Source: an uncultured Bacteroidales bacterium
GTDB lineage: Bacteria; Bacteroidota; Bacteroidia; Bacteroidales; UBA932
Direction: 5' to 3'
Assembly (NCBI GenBank): GCA_900318015.1
Contig: ONJB01000015.1
Span: 1-64,000, forward strand
DNA: 64,000 bases
Positions within the stretch are counted from its first letter, which is position 1. Each line of letters starts with the position of its first letter. The notes under the pieces are model-generated. The model searched no databases. It was not told the origin of the DNA and worked only from the letters and a program-made list of their open reading frames with translations. Positions 33,119 to 42,400 of the stretch are shown here, piece after piece. Made by a program: the position numbers and the translations under genes.

Positions 33119-34399
33119 ATGGAACAGCAGCACGACTTTTCCGAAGTTCTGGAAGTGGCCTCGATCGCGGGGCACATCCTGCTCGAGAACGGGGCGGAGA
33201 TCTCCCGCGTGGAGGACATCATGGCCCGGATCTCCACCTATTTCGGCGTGGACCGAGGCAATTTCTTCGTCCTCTCGAACGGCATCTTCACCACCGGCAG
33301 CGCCGGGAAGGTGGAAAAGGCCGGCGGCCAGGCATCGACGTATGCCAATGTGGAGTTCATCCCCATCCGGCCCATCCAGCTGCAGAAAGTCGTGCAGGTG
33401 AACCAGCTCAGCTATGACATCTCCGCGGGCAAGTGCTCGCTGGAAGAGGCCCGGGCCCGCCTGGAAAAGATCCGGAGCACCCCGGCGAAGCCTATGTGGG
33501 AGCAGACGCTCGGCTCCGCCTTCGGGGCGGCTGGTTTCTGCGCTGTCTTCGGCGGCGGCTGGCTGGACTGCGGCGCCGCTTTCGTCGTGGGCCTGCTGCT
33601 GAACGTGTTCATCTTCCTGGTGAGCGGCCGGTATATGTCCCGCATCGTTGGCGGTATCTGCAATGCGCTGATAGCTACGCTACTATGTGTTGGATGCTAT
33701 CGCATCGGCTTCGGGAATAGCCTTGCCAACATCATTATTGGCGCCATCATGCCGCTCATCCCGGGCGTTCCTTTCGTGAACGGGGTCCGGGACCTCGCCA
33801 ACGCGGATTATCTCGCCGGGCTCACCCGGCTGACGGATGCCCTGCTGGGCTTCTTCTGCATCGCGATCGGCGTGAGTGTCGGCCTTATCCTGGACGGCGC
33901 CATGGCCGGCGGCCTGATCCAGCTGAACGGTGTCTGGGCAAATCCGGAGACGGCAGGTCTCTTGGTCCAGACCTTGGCCGCTTTCGTCGGTACGACCGCC
34001 TTTGCGGTTCTTTTCGGCGTTCCGCGGAAGCAATATGTCCCGTCAGGCATCGTCGGTGCGTTGGGCTGGCTGCTCTACCTGATCCTTTTCCGGAAAGCCG
34101 GGATGTCCGCCGCCATGGCGACGCTGGTTTCGACCGTATTCATCGGCATCCTTTCCCGTGTTTTCGCGGTCATCGAAAAGTGTCCTGCCGCCGTCTTCCT
34201 GCTGTGCGGCATTTTCCCGCTCGTTCCGGGAGCAGGTGTATTCTGGTGCACGTATTATCTGATTTCCAGTCAGTTGGAACAATCGAGCGCGGCGGGTTTC
34301 CTGGCCGGCAAGGTGGCCATCGCCATCGTGCTGGGCATCATCCTCGCGATGGAGCTGCCCCAGCGGTTCTTCTCCGGTCACCGGAGGCTATCCCATTAG
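33119..34399 (+). CDS. thrE: Threonine/serine exporter family protein (fused ThrE)
   Basis: Inner-membrane exporter of 426 residues joining both ThrE domains in one chain. Residues 1 to about 130 are cytoplasmic (ILLENGAEISRVEDIMARIS, FFVLSNGIFTT, ARLEKI), the typical ThrE N-domain. Then come about ten hydrophobic helices, with IIIGAIMPLIPGVPFVNGVRDLAN in the first half and LCGIFPLVPGAGVFWC in the second half as repeated landmark motifs. The ATG at 33119 was chosen because the -7 box at 33107-33114 precludes the longer frame starting at 33020, which lies inside the M15 gene. It overlaps the convergent DMT gene by 12 bp. Confidence 0.92.
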   Translation: MEQQHDFSEVLEVASIAGHILLENGAEISRVEDIMARISTYFGVDRGNFFVLSNGIFTTGSAGKVEKAGGQASTYANVEFIPIRPIQLQKVVQVNQLSYDISAGKCSLEEARARLEKIRSTPAKPMWEQTLGSAFGAAGFCAVFGGGWLDCGAAFVVGLLLNVFIFLVSGRYMSRIVGGICNALIATLLCVGCYRIGFGNSLANIIIGAIMPLIPGVPFVNGVRDLANADYLAGLTRLTDALLGFFCIAIGVSVGLILDGAMAGGLIQLNGVWANPETAGLLVQTLAAFVGTTAFAVLFGVPRKQYVPSGIVGALGWLLYLILFRKAGMSAAMATLVSTVFIGILSRVFAVIEKCPAAVFLLCGIFPLVPGAGVFWCTYYLISSQLEQSSAAGFLAGKVAIAIVLGIILAMELPQRFFSGHRRLSH

Positions 34400-35326
34400 G
34401 AAGAACATCGCCACACCCACCATACTTACCGTGACGCCGATGATTTCCTTCAGGCGGACTTTCTGCTTGTACAGGATGGCGTAAGGGAGGATGATCAGGA
34501 CGGGCGTCAGCGCCATGAGCGTGGATGCGATGCCGGCATCCGTATATTGGACGGCCATCAGGGAAAGGGAGACGCCCAGGGCGGGTCCGAAGAGGGTCAG
34601 GATGGCGACGTAGGTCAATCCCTTGCGGTCATGGAAGGCGGCCTTCAGCCGGGGCAGGTCTTTTTGGAGCGCCATCAGCGCGAGGAATCCGGCACCGCCG
34701 ATGAGGGCGCGGATCATCGTGGACGCGAAAGGCAGCATCGTGTCCATGAGTTCAGGCGCACCGGCCGGAACCGCCGCTTCGTAATGCTGCATGCCGATCT
34801 TGCTGAGGACGAGGCCGACACCCTGTCCGGCACCGGCGCCGAGGCCCAGCAGGACGCCTTTCAAGGGCAGCGACAGCTTCATCTTATGACCTTCTCCCTT
34901 GCTTAAGATGGAAATGGCGATACCGCTGAGGGTCACTACCATCGCGAGTATCGATTTCCAGGTAAGCGTCTCTCCGAGCATGGCCCATCCGGCGATGGCG
35001 GCCATCGGGGGAGCAAGGGTCATGAACAGCTGGCCAAAGCGCGCGCCGATGACCAGGTAGCTGTTGAACAGGCACCAGTCCCCGAATACGTAGCCTACCA
35101 GCGCGGAGAGCCCGAGCCAGAGCCAGGCCTTGCCGTCGGCATAGCGGGGATAGGGCAGGCCGATGGTGACCCAGAGCAGGACGGCGAGGAAGACGGAGGC
35201 CATCGTGAGGCGGAGGACATTGGTCGACATCGACCCGATCCGGTGGCTCGCCTTGTCGGCGAAGATAGCCGTCACCGTCCAGAAAACGGCGACCGCCAGC
35301 GAGATGATTTCACCCAGATGCTGCAT
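34388..35326 (-). CDS. DMT family (EamA) transporter
   Basis: Membrane transporter of 312 residues with two EamA repeats, about ten helices in total. Landmarks are the first-helix AVFWTVTAIFADKAS, LTLAPPMAAIAGWAMLGETLTWKS at the end of the first repeat and ALTPVLIILPYAILYKQKVRLKEIIG at the end of the second. The substrate is unknown. The ATG at 35324-35326 lies eight bases after a TATCTTTG box; longer frames cross that promoter. The stop overlaps thrE by 12 bp. Confidence 0.9.
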   Translation of the reverse strand: MQHLGEIISLAVAVFWTVTAIFADKASHRIGSMSTNVLRLTMASVFLAVLLWVTIGLPYPRYADGKAWLWLGLSALVGYVFGDWCLFNSYLVIGARFGQLFMTLAPPMAAIAGWAMLGETLTWKSILAMVVTLSGIAISILSKGEGHKMKLSLPLKGVLLGLGAGAGQGVGLVLSKIGMQHYEAAVPAGAPELMDTMLPFASTMIRALIGGAGFLALMALQKDLPRLKAAFHDRKGLTYVAILTLFGPALGVSLSLMAVQYTDAGIASTLMALTPVLIILPYAILYKQKVRLKEIIGVTVSMVGVAMFFLMG

Positions 35327-35334
35327 AGCGGGGG

Positions 35335-35372
35335 CAAAGATAATGCAAATTCGTGAAAATGTGTTATCTTTG
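35335..35372. promoter_or_regulatory. Divergent promoter pair DMT transporter / lipid acyltransferase
   Basis: TATCTTTG on both strands: minus at 35335-35342 and plus at 35365-35372, 22 bp apart. Start codons follow 8 and 9 bases beyond the boxes. Confidence 0.75.
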
Positions 35373-35381
35373 ATAATTCTA

Positions 35382-37229
35382 ATGATAAAAGAACGCGTTA
35401 CGAAAATCGAACCGAAGACCAAAACGACCGTCCTGGAAGTCGACGAACTGCAGAACCTCTTGGGAATCAAGGGGTGGCTGGGCCGTCGGATCGCCTCGGC
35501 CGCCTACCGGCTGCTGGAATTCAAGGAGGTGAACCGTATCCACCACAAGTTCCACGAATCTGTCGGCCCCGAATTCTCGGCCCATGTGCTCGAGGAGGTG
35601 GGTGTCCGGTATGAGATTCCGCAGGAACAGTTGGAACGTATCCCGACGGAGGGTGGTTTCATCACGGTCTCCAACCACCATTACGGCAGTCTGGACGGGA
35701 TGATCCTGAGCGCCGTGGTCGGTTCCCGCCGTCCGGACTACAAGATCCTGACGACCTTCTTCCTGTCGATGATTCCAAGCCTCAAGGACAGTTTCATCCC
35801 CGTGGACAATTTCTCCAGCGGCGGCGCCCGGAGCATCTCCGGCATCCGTGCGGCGCTGGGTCATATCGGTGACCAGCACCCCCTCGGCCTTTTCCCGGCC
35901 GGCGAAGTGGCTACTTGGCAGAAGGGAAAGAACAAGACGTCCCTCCGTGCGGGAAAGGTCGTGGAAGACATCCCCTGGGCGGAAAACATCATTAAACTGG
36001 TCCGGAAGTCCGGTTTCCCGGTCATCCCCATCTACTTCGAAGGCGGGAACTCGGAATCCTTCCATATCCTCGGGCGGATCCATCCCCGGCTCCGGACGGC
36101 GCGCCTCATCCACGAGGTATTCAACAAGCCCGGACAAGTGATCCGGGTGCGGATCGGCCAGCCCATACCGGCTGCTGAGATCGCGTCCATGGACGTGCCG
36201 GCCCTCGGCCGGTTCCTGCGTAACCGGACCTATGCCCTGGAAGGGCAGCTCCAGGAGGCCTCCAAACCCTCTTCCCAGGGAACGCCGGCTCCGGTTGCCG
36301 AAGCCGTTCCTGTCGACGCGATCCGCGCGGAAATGGAGAAACTCCGGCCGCACGTCCTGTTCGAGATCGGCGATTACCGGGCCTATCTGATTCCGGCACC
36401 GGAAGCCCCGCTGGTCATGCAGGAACTCTACCGCCTCCGTGAAGAGACGTTCCGCGCCATCGGTGAAGGCACAGGCCTCGCCTTCGATACGGACGAGTAT
36501 GACGCTTATTATAAGCAGATGGTGCTCTGGCATATCCCGAACCAGGAAATCGTCGGCGCCTACCGCCTCGGCTTCGGTCCGGAGATCATGGCTTCGCACG
36601 GCGGCCTGTCCGGTTTCTATTCGGACACTCTCGTGAAGTACGGGGAGAAGGCGGAGTCGCTCCTGTCCCGCTCCATGGAACTCGGCCGCTCCTTCATCGT
36701 CCAGAAATACCAGCGCGAGGTCCAGCCGCTGCGGCTGCTTCTGACCGGCCTGGCCGTCTCGGTGCTGAAGAATCCCGACCTCGAGTACTATTCCGGCCCC
36801 GTGAGCATCAGCAACGACATTCCGCACTTCTTCAAGAGCCTGATCGTGGATTACGTCACCCGGAATTATCCGATGCCCGATGCGGAGCGGATCGCTCTGC
36901 CTTCCCATCCCTTCGTGCCGGATTTCCTGAACGTGAATCCCGACGACCTGCGGATCGCCCCGGGGAACATCGATGCGCTGGACCGCGCCATCCAGACCCT
37001 GTCCGACGGGAAGTACCGCCTGCCCGTGCTTGTCCGGAAGTATTTCAGCTGCAGTGCCCGGCTCGTATGCTTCAATGTGGATCCGCTGTTCTGTGACTGT
37101 CTGGACGGCCTGATTTTCCTGCGTTACAGCGATTTCCCGAAGAACACGACCCGCGCCGTCCTGCGCGGCCTGCCGGACGAACTGCAGGATGCCGTCTGGA
37201 CCCGTTTCTACGGGGAGCCCCGGCCGTAA
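35382..37229 (+). CDS. Two-domain acyltransferase: PlsC-like O-acyltransferase plus GNAT N-acyltransferase (OlsF / GlsA-GlsB-like)
   Basis: Predicted bifunctional enzyme of 615 residues for amino-acid-containing membrane lipids such as glycine or ornithine lipids. The N-terminal half is a PlsC-type lysolipid acyltransferase with the HxxxxD motif in SNHHYGSLDGM, then FIPVDNFSSGGARS, GLFPAGEVATW and PVIPIYFEGGNSE. A linker at about 290-330 is Pro/Ala-rich. The C-terminal half is a hemolysin-type acyl-ACP N-acyltransferase: YRLREETFRAIGEG, DEYDAYYKQMVLWHIPNQEIVGAYRLGFG, ELGRSFIVQKYQ and a barrel-like ending. In Bacteroides the two activities (GlsB, GlsA) are separate genes as far as I know. A LAB_N gene follows by six bases. 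Confidence 0.88.
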   Translation: MIKERVTKIEPKTKTTVLEVDELQNLLGIKGWLGRRIASAAYRLLEFKEVNRIHHKFHESVGPEFSAHVLEEVGVRYEIPQEQLERIPTEGGFITVSNHHYGSLDGMILSAVVGSRRPDYKILTTFFLSMIPSLKDSFIPVDNFSSGGARSISGIRAALGHIGDQHPLGLFPAGEVATWQKGKNKTSLRAGKVVEDIPWAENIIKLVRKSGFPVIPIYFEGGNSESFHILGRIHPRLRTARLIHEVFNKPGQVIRVRIGQPIPAAEIASMDVPALGRFLRNRTYALEGQLQEASKPSSQGTPAPVAEAVPVDAIRAEMEKLRPHVLFEIGDYRAYLIPAPEAPLVMQELYRLREETFRAIGEGTGLAFDTDEYDAYYKQMVLWHIPNQEIVGAYRLGFGPEIMASHGGLSGFYSDTLVKYGEKAESLLSRSMELGRSFIVQKYQREVQPLRLLLTGLAVSVLKNPDLEYYSGPVSISNDIPHFFKSLIVDYVTRNYPMPDAERIALPSHPFVPDFLNVNPDDLRIAPGNIDALDRAIQTLSDGKYRLPVLVRKYFSCSARLVCFNVDPLFCDCLDGLIFLRYSDFPKNTTRAVLRGLPDELQDAVWTRFYGEPRP

Positions 37230-37235
37230 TCACGT

Positions 37236-37895
37236 ATGGACAGTCCTTTCTGGGTTTACCTCATCGGCTTTGCGGGGATGGCCGTCTACGGCGTGCGCAT
37301 CCTCATCCAGTGGTATCTCTCGGAGAAATCCCATTCGGTGGAGTCTCCGGGCATCTACTGGATCCTGAGCAGCATCGGCGCGGTCATCCTGTACGTATAT
37401 GGGTGGCTCCGGAAGGATTTCTCCATCATCTTCGGCGAAAGCGTCGGCTATTATATCTACATGTGGAATATCGGCGTGATGGGCCTGTACAAGAAGGTCC
37501 CGCGCATCGTGATCATTATCCAGGCCCTGTTCCCGGTCGTGATCCTGGCCCTCATCGCCAAGGATTTCCAATCGTTCGTGGACACGTTCCTGCATAACCA
37601 GGACGTCCCGCTGGGGCTGCTGCTCTTCGGTGTCCTGGGCCAGTTCACCTATGAGATGCGGACGGTGTACCAGCTTGTGTACAGCTACAAGCGGCACCGT
37701 TCCATCCTGCCGCTCGGGCATTGGGTGCTGGGTGTCGTGGGTTCGGTGATGATCATCGCGTACGGCCTCGTCCGGCACGACTGGGTGCTGGCCATCGGCC
37801 AGTTCTCCATCGTGTTCACCGTCCGGAACCTGATGCTGTCGATAGCGGAAACCCGGCGGGAGGGGCAGAAAGACGACGCGGAAGAAAAGTACTAG
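37236..37895 (+). CDS. Lipid-A-disaccharide synthase N-terminal-like (LAB_N) membrane protein
   Basis: Membrane protein of 219 residues with two copies of the LAB_N-type helical repeat: GMAVYGVRILIQWYLSEKSHSVESPGIYWILSS in the first half and GQFTYEMRTVYQLVYSYKRHRSILPLGHWVLG in the second, each described here by its landmark (RxxxQW..SE and RxxYQ..YS). Around seven helices are expected. Despite the name it is not the glycosyltransferase LpxB, which is encoded at 1917. Position six bases after the lipid acyltransferase suggests a role in membrane-lipid or lipid A work. It overlaps the convergent DUF1846 gene by 4 bp. Confidence 0.82.
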   Translation: MDSPFWVYLIGFAGMAVYGVRILIQWYLSEKSHSVESPGIYWILSSIGAVILYVYGWLRKDFSIIFGESVGYYIYMWNIGVMGLYKKVPRIVIIIQALFPVVILALIAKDFQSFVDTFLHNQDVPLGLLLFGVLGQFTYEMRTVYQLVYSYKRHRSILPLGHWVLGVVGSVMIIAYGLVRHDWVLAIGQFSIVFTVRNLMLSIAETRREGQKDDAEEKY

Positions 37896-39394
37896 GATTC
37901 CTCGTCCACGATCCGCTGCTGCTTCTTGATCTTGCGCACCGGATCGCATGTCAGGCCGATTCCGAGCTTCTGGAAGGTTTTGCGGTCCACTTCACTGAGC
38001 ATGACCGTGGAATGTACCTGGGCGCCCCGCAGCTTGGGCAGCTGCTCGAGCGCCAGCTTGCAGTTCTCGTCGATCAGGCTCATCATGGAGATGGCCACCA
38101 GCACCTCGTCCGTATGCAGGCGGGGGTTCCTGCCGTGCAGGTAGTCCACCTTGGTCTTCTGGATGGGGACGATCATGGTCTGGGGGATGAGCTTGACGTT
38201 GTGCTCGATGCCGGCGAGGTGTTTCAGGGAGTTCAGCAGCAGGGCGGCGCTGGGGCCGAGGAGGGGACTGCCCTCGGCGGTCAGGATGGTGCCGTCCTCG
38301 AGTTCGATGGCTGCCGTAGCCGTGCAGGTGCTGGAACGGTCCAGTCGGTCTTTCGCGGCGACCGTCGTCATGCGGTAGGAAGGGGAGATGCCCGCCCGCT
38401 TCATCAGGAGGGCGATCTTGTTCACTTCGGCTTCCGTCGCCTTGCCGTCGGCGAAGTTGCACAGGGCCGTGTAGTAGCGGCGGACAATCTCCTGCAGGGA
38501 GGCCTCACGGCATACTTCATCGTCGGAGATGCAATATCCGGCCATGTTCACGCCCATGTCCGTCGGGGACTTGTAGGGCGATTCGCCGTAGATATCCATG
38601 AAGAGGGCGTTCATCACGGGGAAGATCTCCACGTCACGGTTGTAATTCACCGCCGTCTTGCCGTAGGCTTCCAGGTGGAACGGGTCGATCATGTTCACGT
38701 CTTCGAGGTCCGCCGTGGCGGCTTCGTAGGCGAGGTTCACGGGATGGGTGAGGGATAGGTTCCAGATCGGGAAGGTCTCGAACTTGGCGTAACCGGCTTT
38801 GACCCCGCGTTTGTTCTCCTGGTACAGCTGGCTCAGGCATACGGCCATCTTGCCGCTGCCGGGACCGGGGGCTGTGATGACGACGAGGGGCTTCGTGGTC
38901 TCCACGTAGTCGTTCCGGCCGAATCCTTCGTCGGAGTCGATGAGGGCGACGTTGTGCGGATAGCCTTCGATGGTGTGGTGGTAATAGACCTTGATGCCCA
39001 TGTTTTCGAGCCGTTTGCGGTAGGCCACGGCGCTGGACTGGCCGCTGAAATGGGTGATGACGATGCTGTTCACGCTGAGTCCGCGCTCCATGAACTCGTC
39101 GCGGAGGCGGAGGACGTCCATGTCGTAGGTGATGCCGAGGTCCGTCCGGACTTTGTTCTTCTGGATATCCACGGCGCTGATGACGATGACGATCTCCGCG
39201 TCATCCTTCATCTGCATGAGCATCTTGAGCTTGCTGTCCGGCTCGAAGCCCGGAAGGACCCGGCTGGCGTGGTAATCGTCGAAAAGCTTGCCGCCGAACT
39301 CCATGTAGAGCTTGTCGCCGAACGTAGCGATGCGGTCCCTGATGTGTTCCGATTGGATCTTGAGATACTTAGCGTTGTCGAACCCGTATTTCAT
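37892..39394 (-). CDS. DUF1846 domain-containing protein
   Basis: Cytoplasmic protein of 500 residues, matching the usual length of the DUF1846 family, which is common in gut anaerobes and has no established function. Landmarks are KYGFDNAKYLKIQSEHI at the start, FGGKLFDDYHASRVLPGFEPDSKL, VVITAPGPGSGKMAVCLSQLY with a P-loop-like GPGSGK, and PVNLAYEAATADLEDVN. A C-terminal half with SPSYRMTTVAAKDRLDRSSTCTATAA, given as two parts, follows. The GPGSGK element suggests nucleotide binding. The ATG lies 25 bases after a TACCTTTG box. The 3' end overlaps the LAB_N gene by 4 bp. Confidence 0.92.
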   Translation of the reverse strand: MKYGFDNAKYLKIQSEHIRDRIATFGDKLYMEFGGKLFDDYHASRVLPGFEPDSKLKMLMQMKDDAEIVIVISAVDIQKNKVRTDLGITYDMDVLRLRDEFMERGLSVNSIVITHFSGQSSAVAYRKRLENMGIKVYYHHTIEGYPHNVALIDSDEGFGRNDYVETTKPLVVITAPGPGSGKMAVCLSQLYQENKRGVKAGYAKFETFPIWNLSLTHPVNLAYEAATADLEDVNMIDPFHLEAYGKTAVNYNRDVEIFPVMNALFMDIYGESPYKSPTDMGVNMAGYCISDDEVCREASLQEIVRRYYTALCNFADGKATEAEVNKIALLMKRAGISPSYRMTTVAAKDRLDRSSTCTATAAIELEDGTILTAEGSPLLGPSAALLLNSLKHLAGIEHNVKLIPQTMIVPIQKTKVDYLHGRNPRLHTDEVLVAISMMSLIDENCKLALEQLPKLRGAQVHSTVMLSEVDRKTFQKLGIGLTCDPVRKIKKQQRIVDEES

Positions 39395-39419
39395 AAGTCG
39401 TTTGCCTGAATACGGGATA

Positions 39420-39466
39420 CAAAGGTAGGAAATCCCCGCGGTTTTTCAAAGAAAAGGTTATCTTTG
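39420..39466. promoter_or_regulatory. Divergent promoter pair DUF1846 / GH106
   Basis: TACCTTTG on the minus strand (39420-39427) and TATCTTTG on the plus strand (39459-39466), 31 bp apart. The plus box ends five bases before the GH106 ATG. Confidence 0.75.
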
Positions 39467-39471
39467 CAAGT

Positions 39472-42400
39472 ATGAAAAAACGATTGTTTTTCCTCGTTTG
39501 CCTGCTTGTCTCGCAGGTGGCCGGCGCCCAGGGACTTTATGAACAGTTCGCGGATCCTCCGCAGGAAGCCCGGCCGCGCGTGTGGTGGCATTGGATGGAC
39601 GGGAACGTGTCCATCGACGGAATCACGAAGGATATCGAGTGGATGGAACGGGTCGGGATCGGCGGTTTCCACCAGTTCGATGCCGGCGGCATCGGCATGC
39701 TTCCCATCGTGGATGAAACCATGCCGTACCTGTCGCCGCAGTGGCAGGTAGCGGTCCGGTATGCCATGAACCTGGCGGCCGAGAAAGGTATGGAGACAGC
39801 TGTTGCGTCCGCTCCGGGCTGGAGTTCCACGGGAGGTCCGTGGGTGAAGCCGGCGGACGCCATGAAGAAACTGACTTGGCGGACGGCCGAAGTGACCGGT
39901 GGCAAGGTGCAGCTGATCCGCATGCCGGCGCATTTCGACACGCCCGGTACCTATCAGAATATCGCCGACGGCGGCGATGCGGAGCATTGGTACCAGCATG
40001 TGGCCACCCTGGCCGTGAAACTCCCCGATGCGGAAAAGTCCATGCAGGAAATGGGGGCCAGCGTCACCGCTTCCGGCGGCCATTTCACGGTCAGCGAGCT
40101 CACGGACGGGGATTTCAGCCAGGACCTGGAACTTCCCCTGCCCGCAGGCGGGGAGTATGCCTGGATCCAGTATTCTTTCGACCATCCCCAGATGATCCGC
40201 GCCCTGACGCTTTGCGGCGGCCAGCGGCGCAGCATCTGGCGTAATACGCCCCCTACCTATGAGAACCGCCTGGAAGCCAGCGACGATGGTGTCACCTGGC
40301 GTCGGGTGTGTGACATTCCGTCGGCCTGCAGCCAGGTCCTGACGATGGATATCCCGGCCACGCAGGCACGGCATTTCCGCCTTCTGGTCCGCCAGAAAAC
40401 GAGGATTCCGGAGTTTGTCCTGCACGGGGTCGTCAAGGTCAATCATGCCGAGGACAAGGCGGGCTTCGCCGCGCCGTTCGACTTCGCCGATTATGTGACG
40501 CCAGAAACCGGCGATCCGGTCCTGCAGGTCGAGGATCTCACCCTGGTTGACCAGGGCGGGAAACTGATCTGGAATGTTCCTCCGGGACGCTGGCGCATCT
40601 ACCGGTTCGGCGTTTCCCTGACCGGGAAGAAGAACCACCCGGCCCCGCCGGAGGCGACGGGCCTGGAGGTGGACAAGTTGGACCCGAAGGCCTGGGAAGC
40701 CTATTTCAAGGAGTTCTTCCGCATCTATCAGGGCGCTCCGGTCCAGTATGTCCTCACGGACAGCTACGAAGCCGGGCAGATGACCTGGACAGGGAACATG
40801 TTTCAGGAATTCAAGGAGCGGCGGGGCTATTCGCTGTTTCCGTGGCTACCGGCACTGACCGGGGAGATTCTCCGCAATACGACCGAGACGGAGCACTTCC
40901 TTTTCGATTGGCGGCGTACGCTCGGTGAACTGATGGCGGAGAATTACGACCGCCTGGGCGGCATCGCCCGCGCAGCCGGCCTGAAAGGACGCTATGCCGA
41001 ATCACACGAGAACGGGCATGTGTTCGTGGGGGACGGCATGGACCTCAAGCGGACGGCCGACATTCCGATGTCCGCCATCTGGATGGACAATGCCGGTGCC
41101 GGCTCCTCGATTCCGATGGCCATGGCCGACATCCGTGAATCGGCCTCCGTGGCCCATATCTATGGGCAGAACATCGTCGCGGCGGAATCTTTCACCACCA
41201 GCGGCGTAGGCGGCAAGAACTATTCCTACTGCCCCGAAAACATGAAGAATACGGCCGATATCGCCCTTTCCTGCGGCCTGAACCGCTTCGTCATCCATGA
41301 GACCTCCCACCAGCCGGACGACCGGCACAAGCCGGGCCTGGACCTCATCGGCTATGGTCAGTGGTTTAACCGCCACGATACCTGGGCGGAAGAGGCGCGC
41401 CCCTGGATGGATTACCTGGCCCGCAGCTCCTATCTGCTGCAGCAGGGCCATTTCAAGGCCGATATCCTCTATTATTACGGGGAGGATAACTGCATCACCG
41501 GGCTGTTCGGGAACCAGCTGCCGGACATCCCGGCTGGCTACGCGTACGATTTCGTGAATCCGTACGCACTGCAGCATGCCGTCTTTCCCCTCGACGGCCA
41601 CTTGGTCACGGAGTCGGGAATGAGCTACAAACTGCTGGTGCTCGGTCCCAACTGCAAGACCATGACCTATGCGCTCCTCAAGCGGATCCTGTATCTGGCA
41701 CAGGCCGGAATCCCGGTGTGCGGCACCCTGCCGGAACGTTGCGCCTCGCTGACGGACCACCAGGAAGCCTTCGACCTGCTGCTCATGCAGCTCAAGCCGC
41801 TCTTTCTGGACATGCCGGTGAAAGCGGCGCTGAACGCCCGGGGAATCGAGCCGGATTGCATGATTCCCGATGATTGGGCCTATGTCCACCGGGAGACGGA
41901 CCGGGAAGACATCTGGTGGATCCGGAACTTCTCCGGCGTCCCTGCCTCTTCCGTCGTCCTGCTCCGGGGCGGGGAAGGGCAGCCGCGGGTACTGGATCCT
42001 GTCACCGGGAAGGTGCAGAGAATCACGGCGTCCACCTCGCCGGACGGCTACAGGTACTTCAATCTGAATATGGAGGCGGATGATGCCCTGTTCGTCGTCA
42101 TCGGCAAGGCTCCGGAAGTGCAGGTTCCCGTCGCTCCGGTCCGGAAAGTGCCGGTCCTCACGATGAAAGGCTCCTGGAACCTTTCCTTTGATTCCGGCCT
42201 GGGCGCTCCTCCGACGGCGGTTTTCGACCAGCTGATGTCCTATACGGAATCGACGGATCCGGCCATCCGCTACTATTCAGGCACGGTTACGTACCGGAAA
42301 GCTTTCACCCTGAAAAAGAGACATCTCAGGAAGGCGGCGGCCTTTGAAATCGACCTGGGCAGCGTCAAGAACATCGCCCGCGTGAAGGTGAACGGATTTG

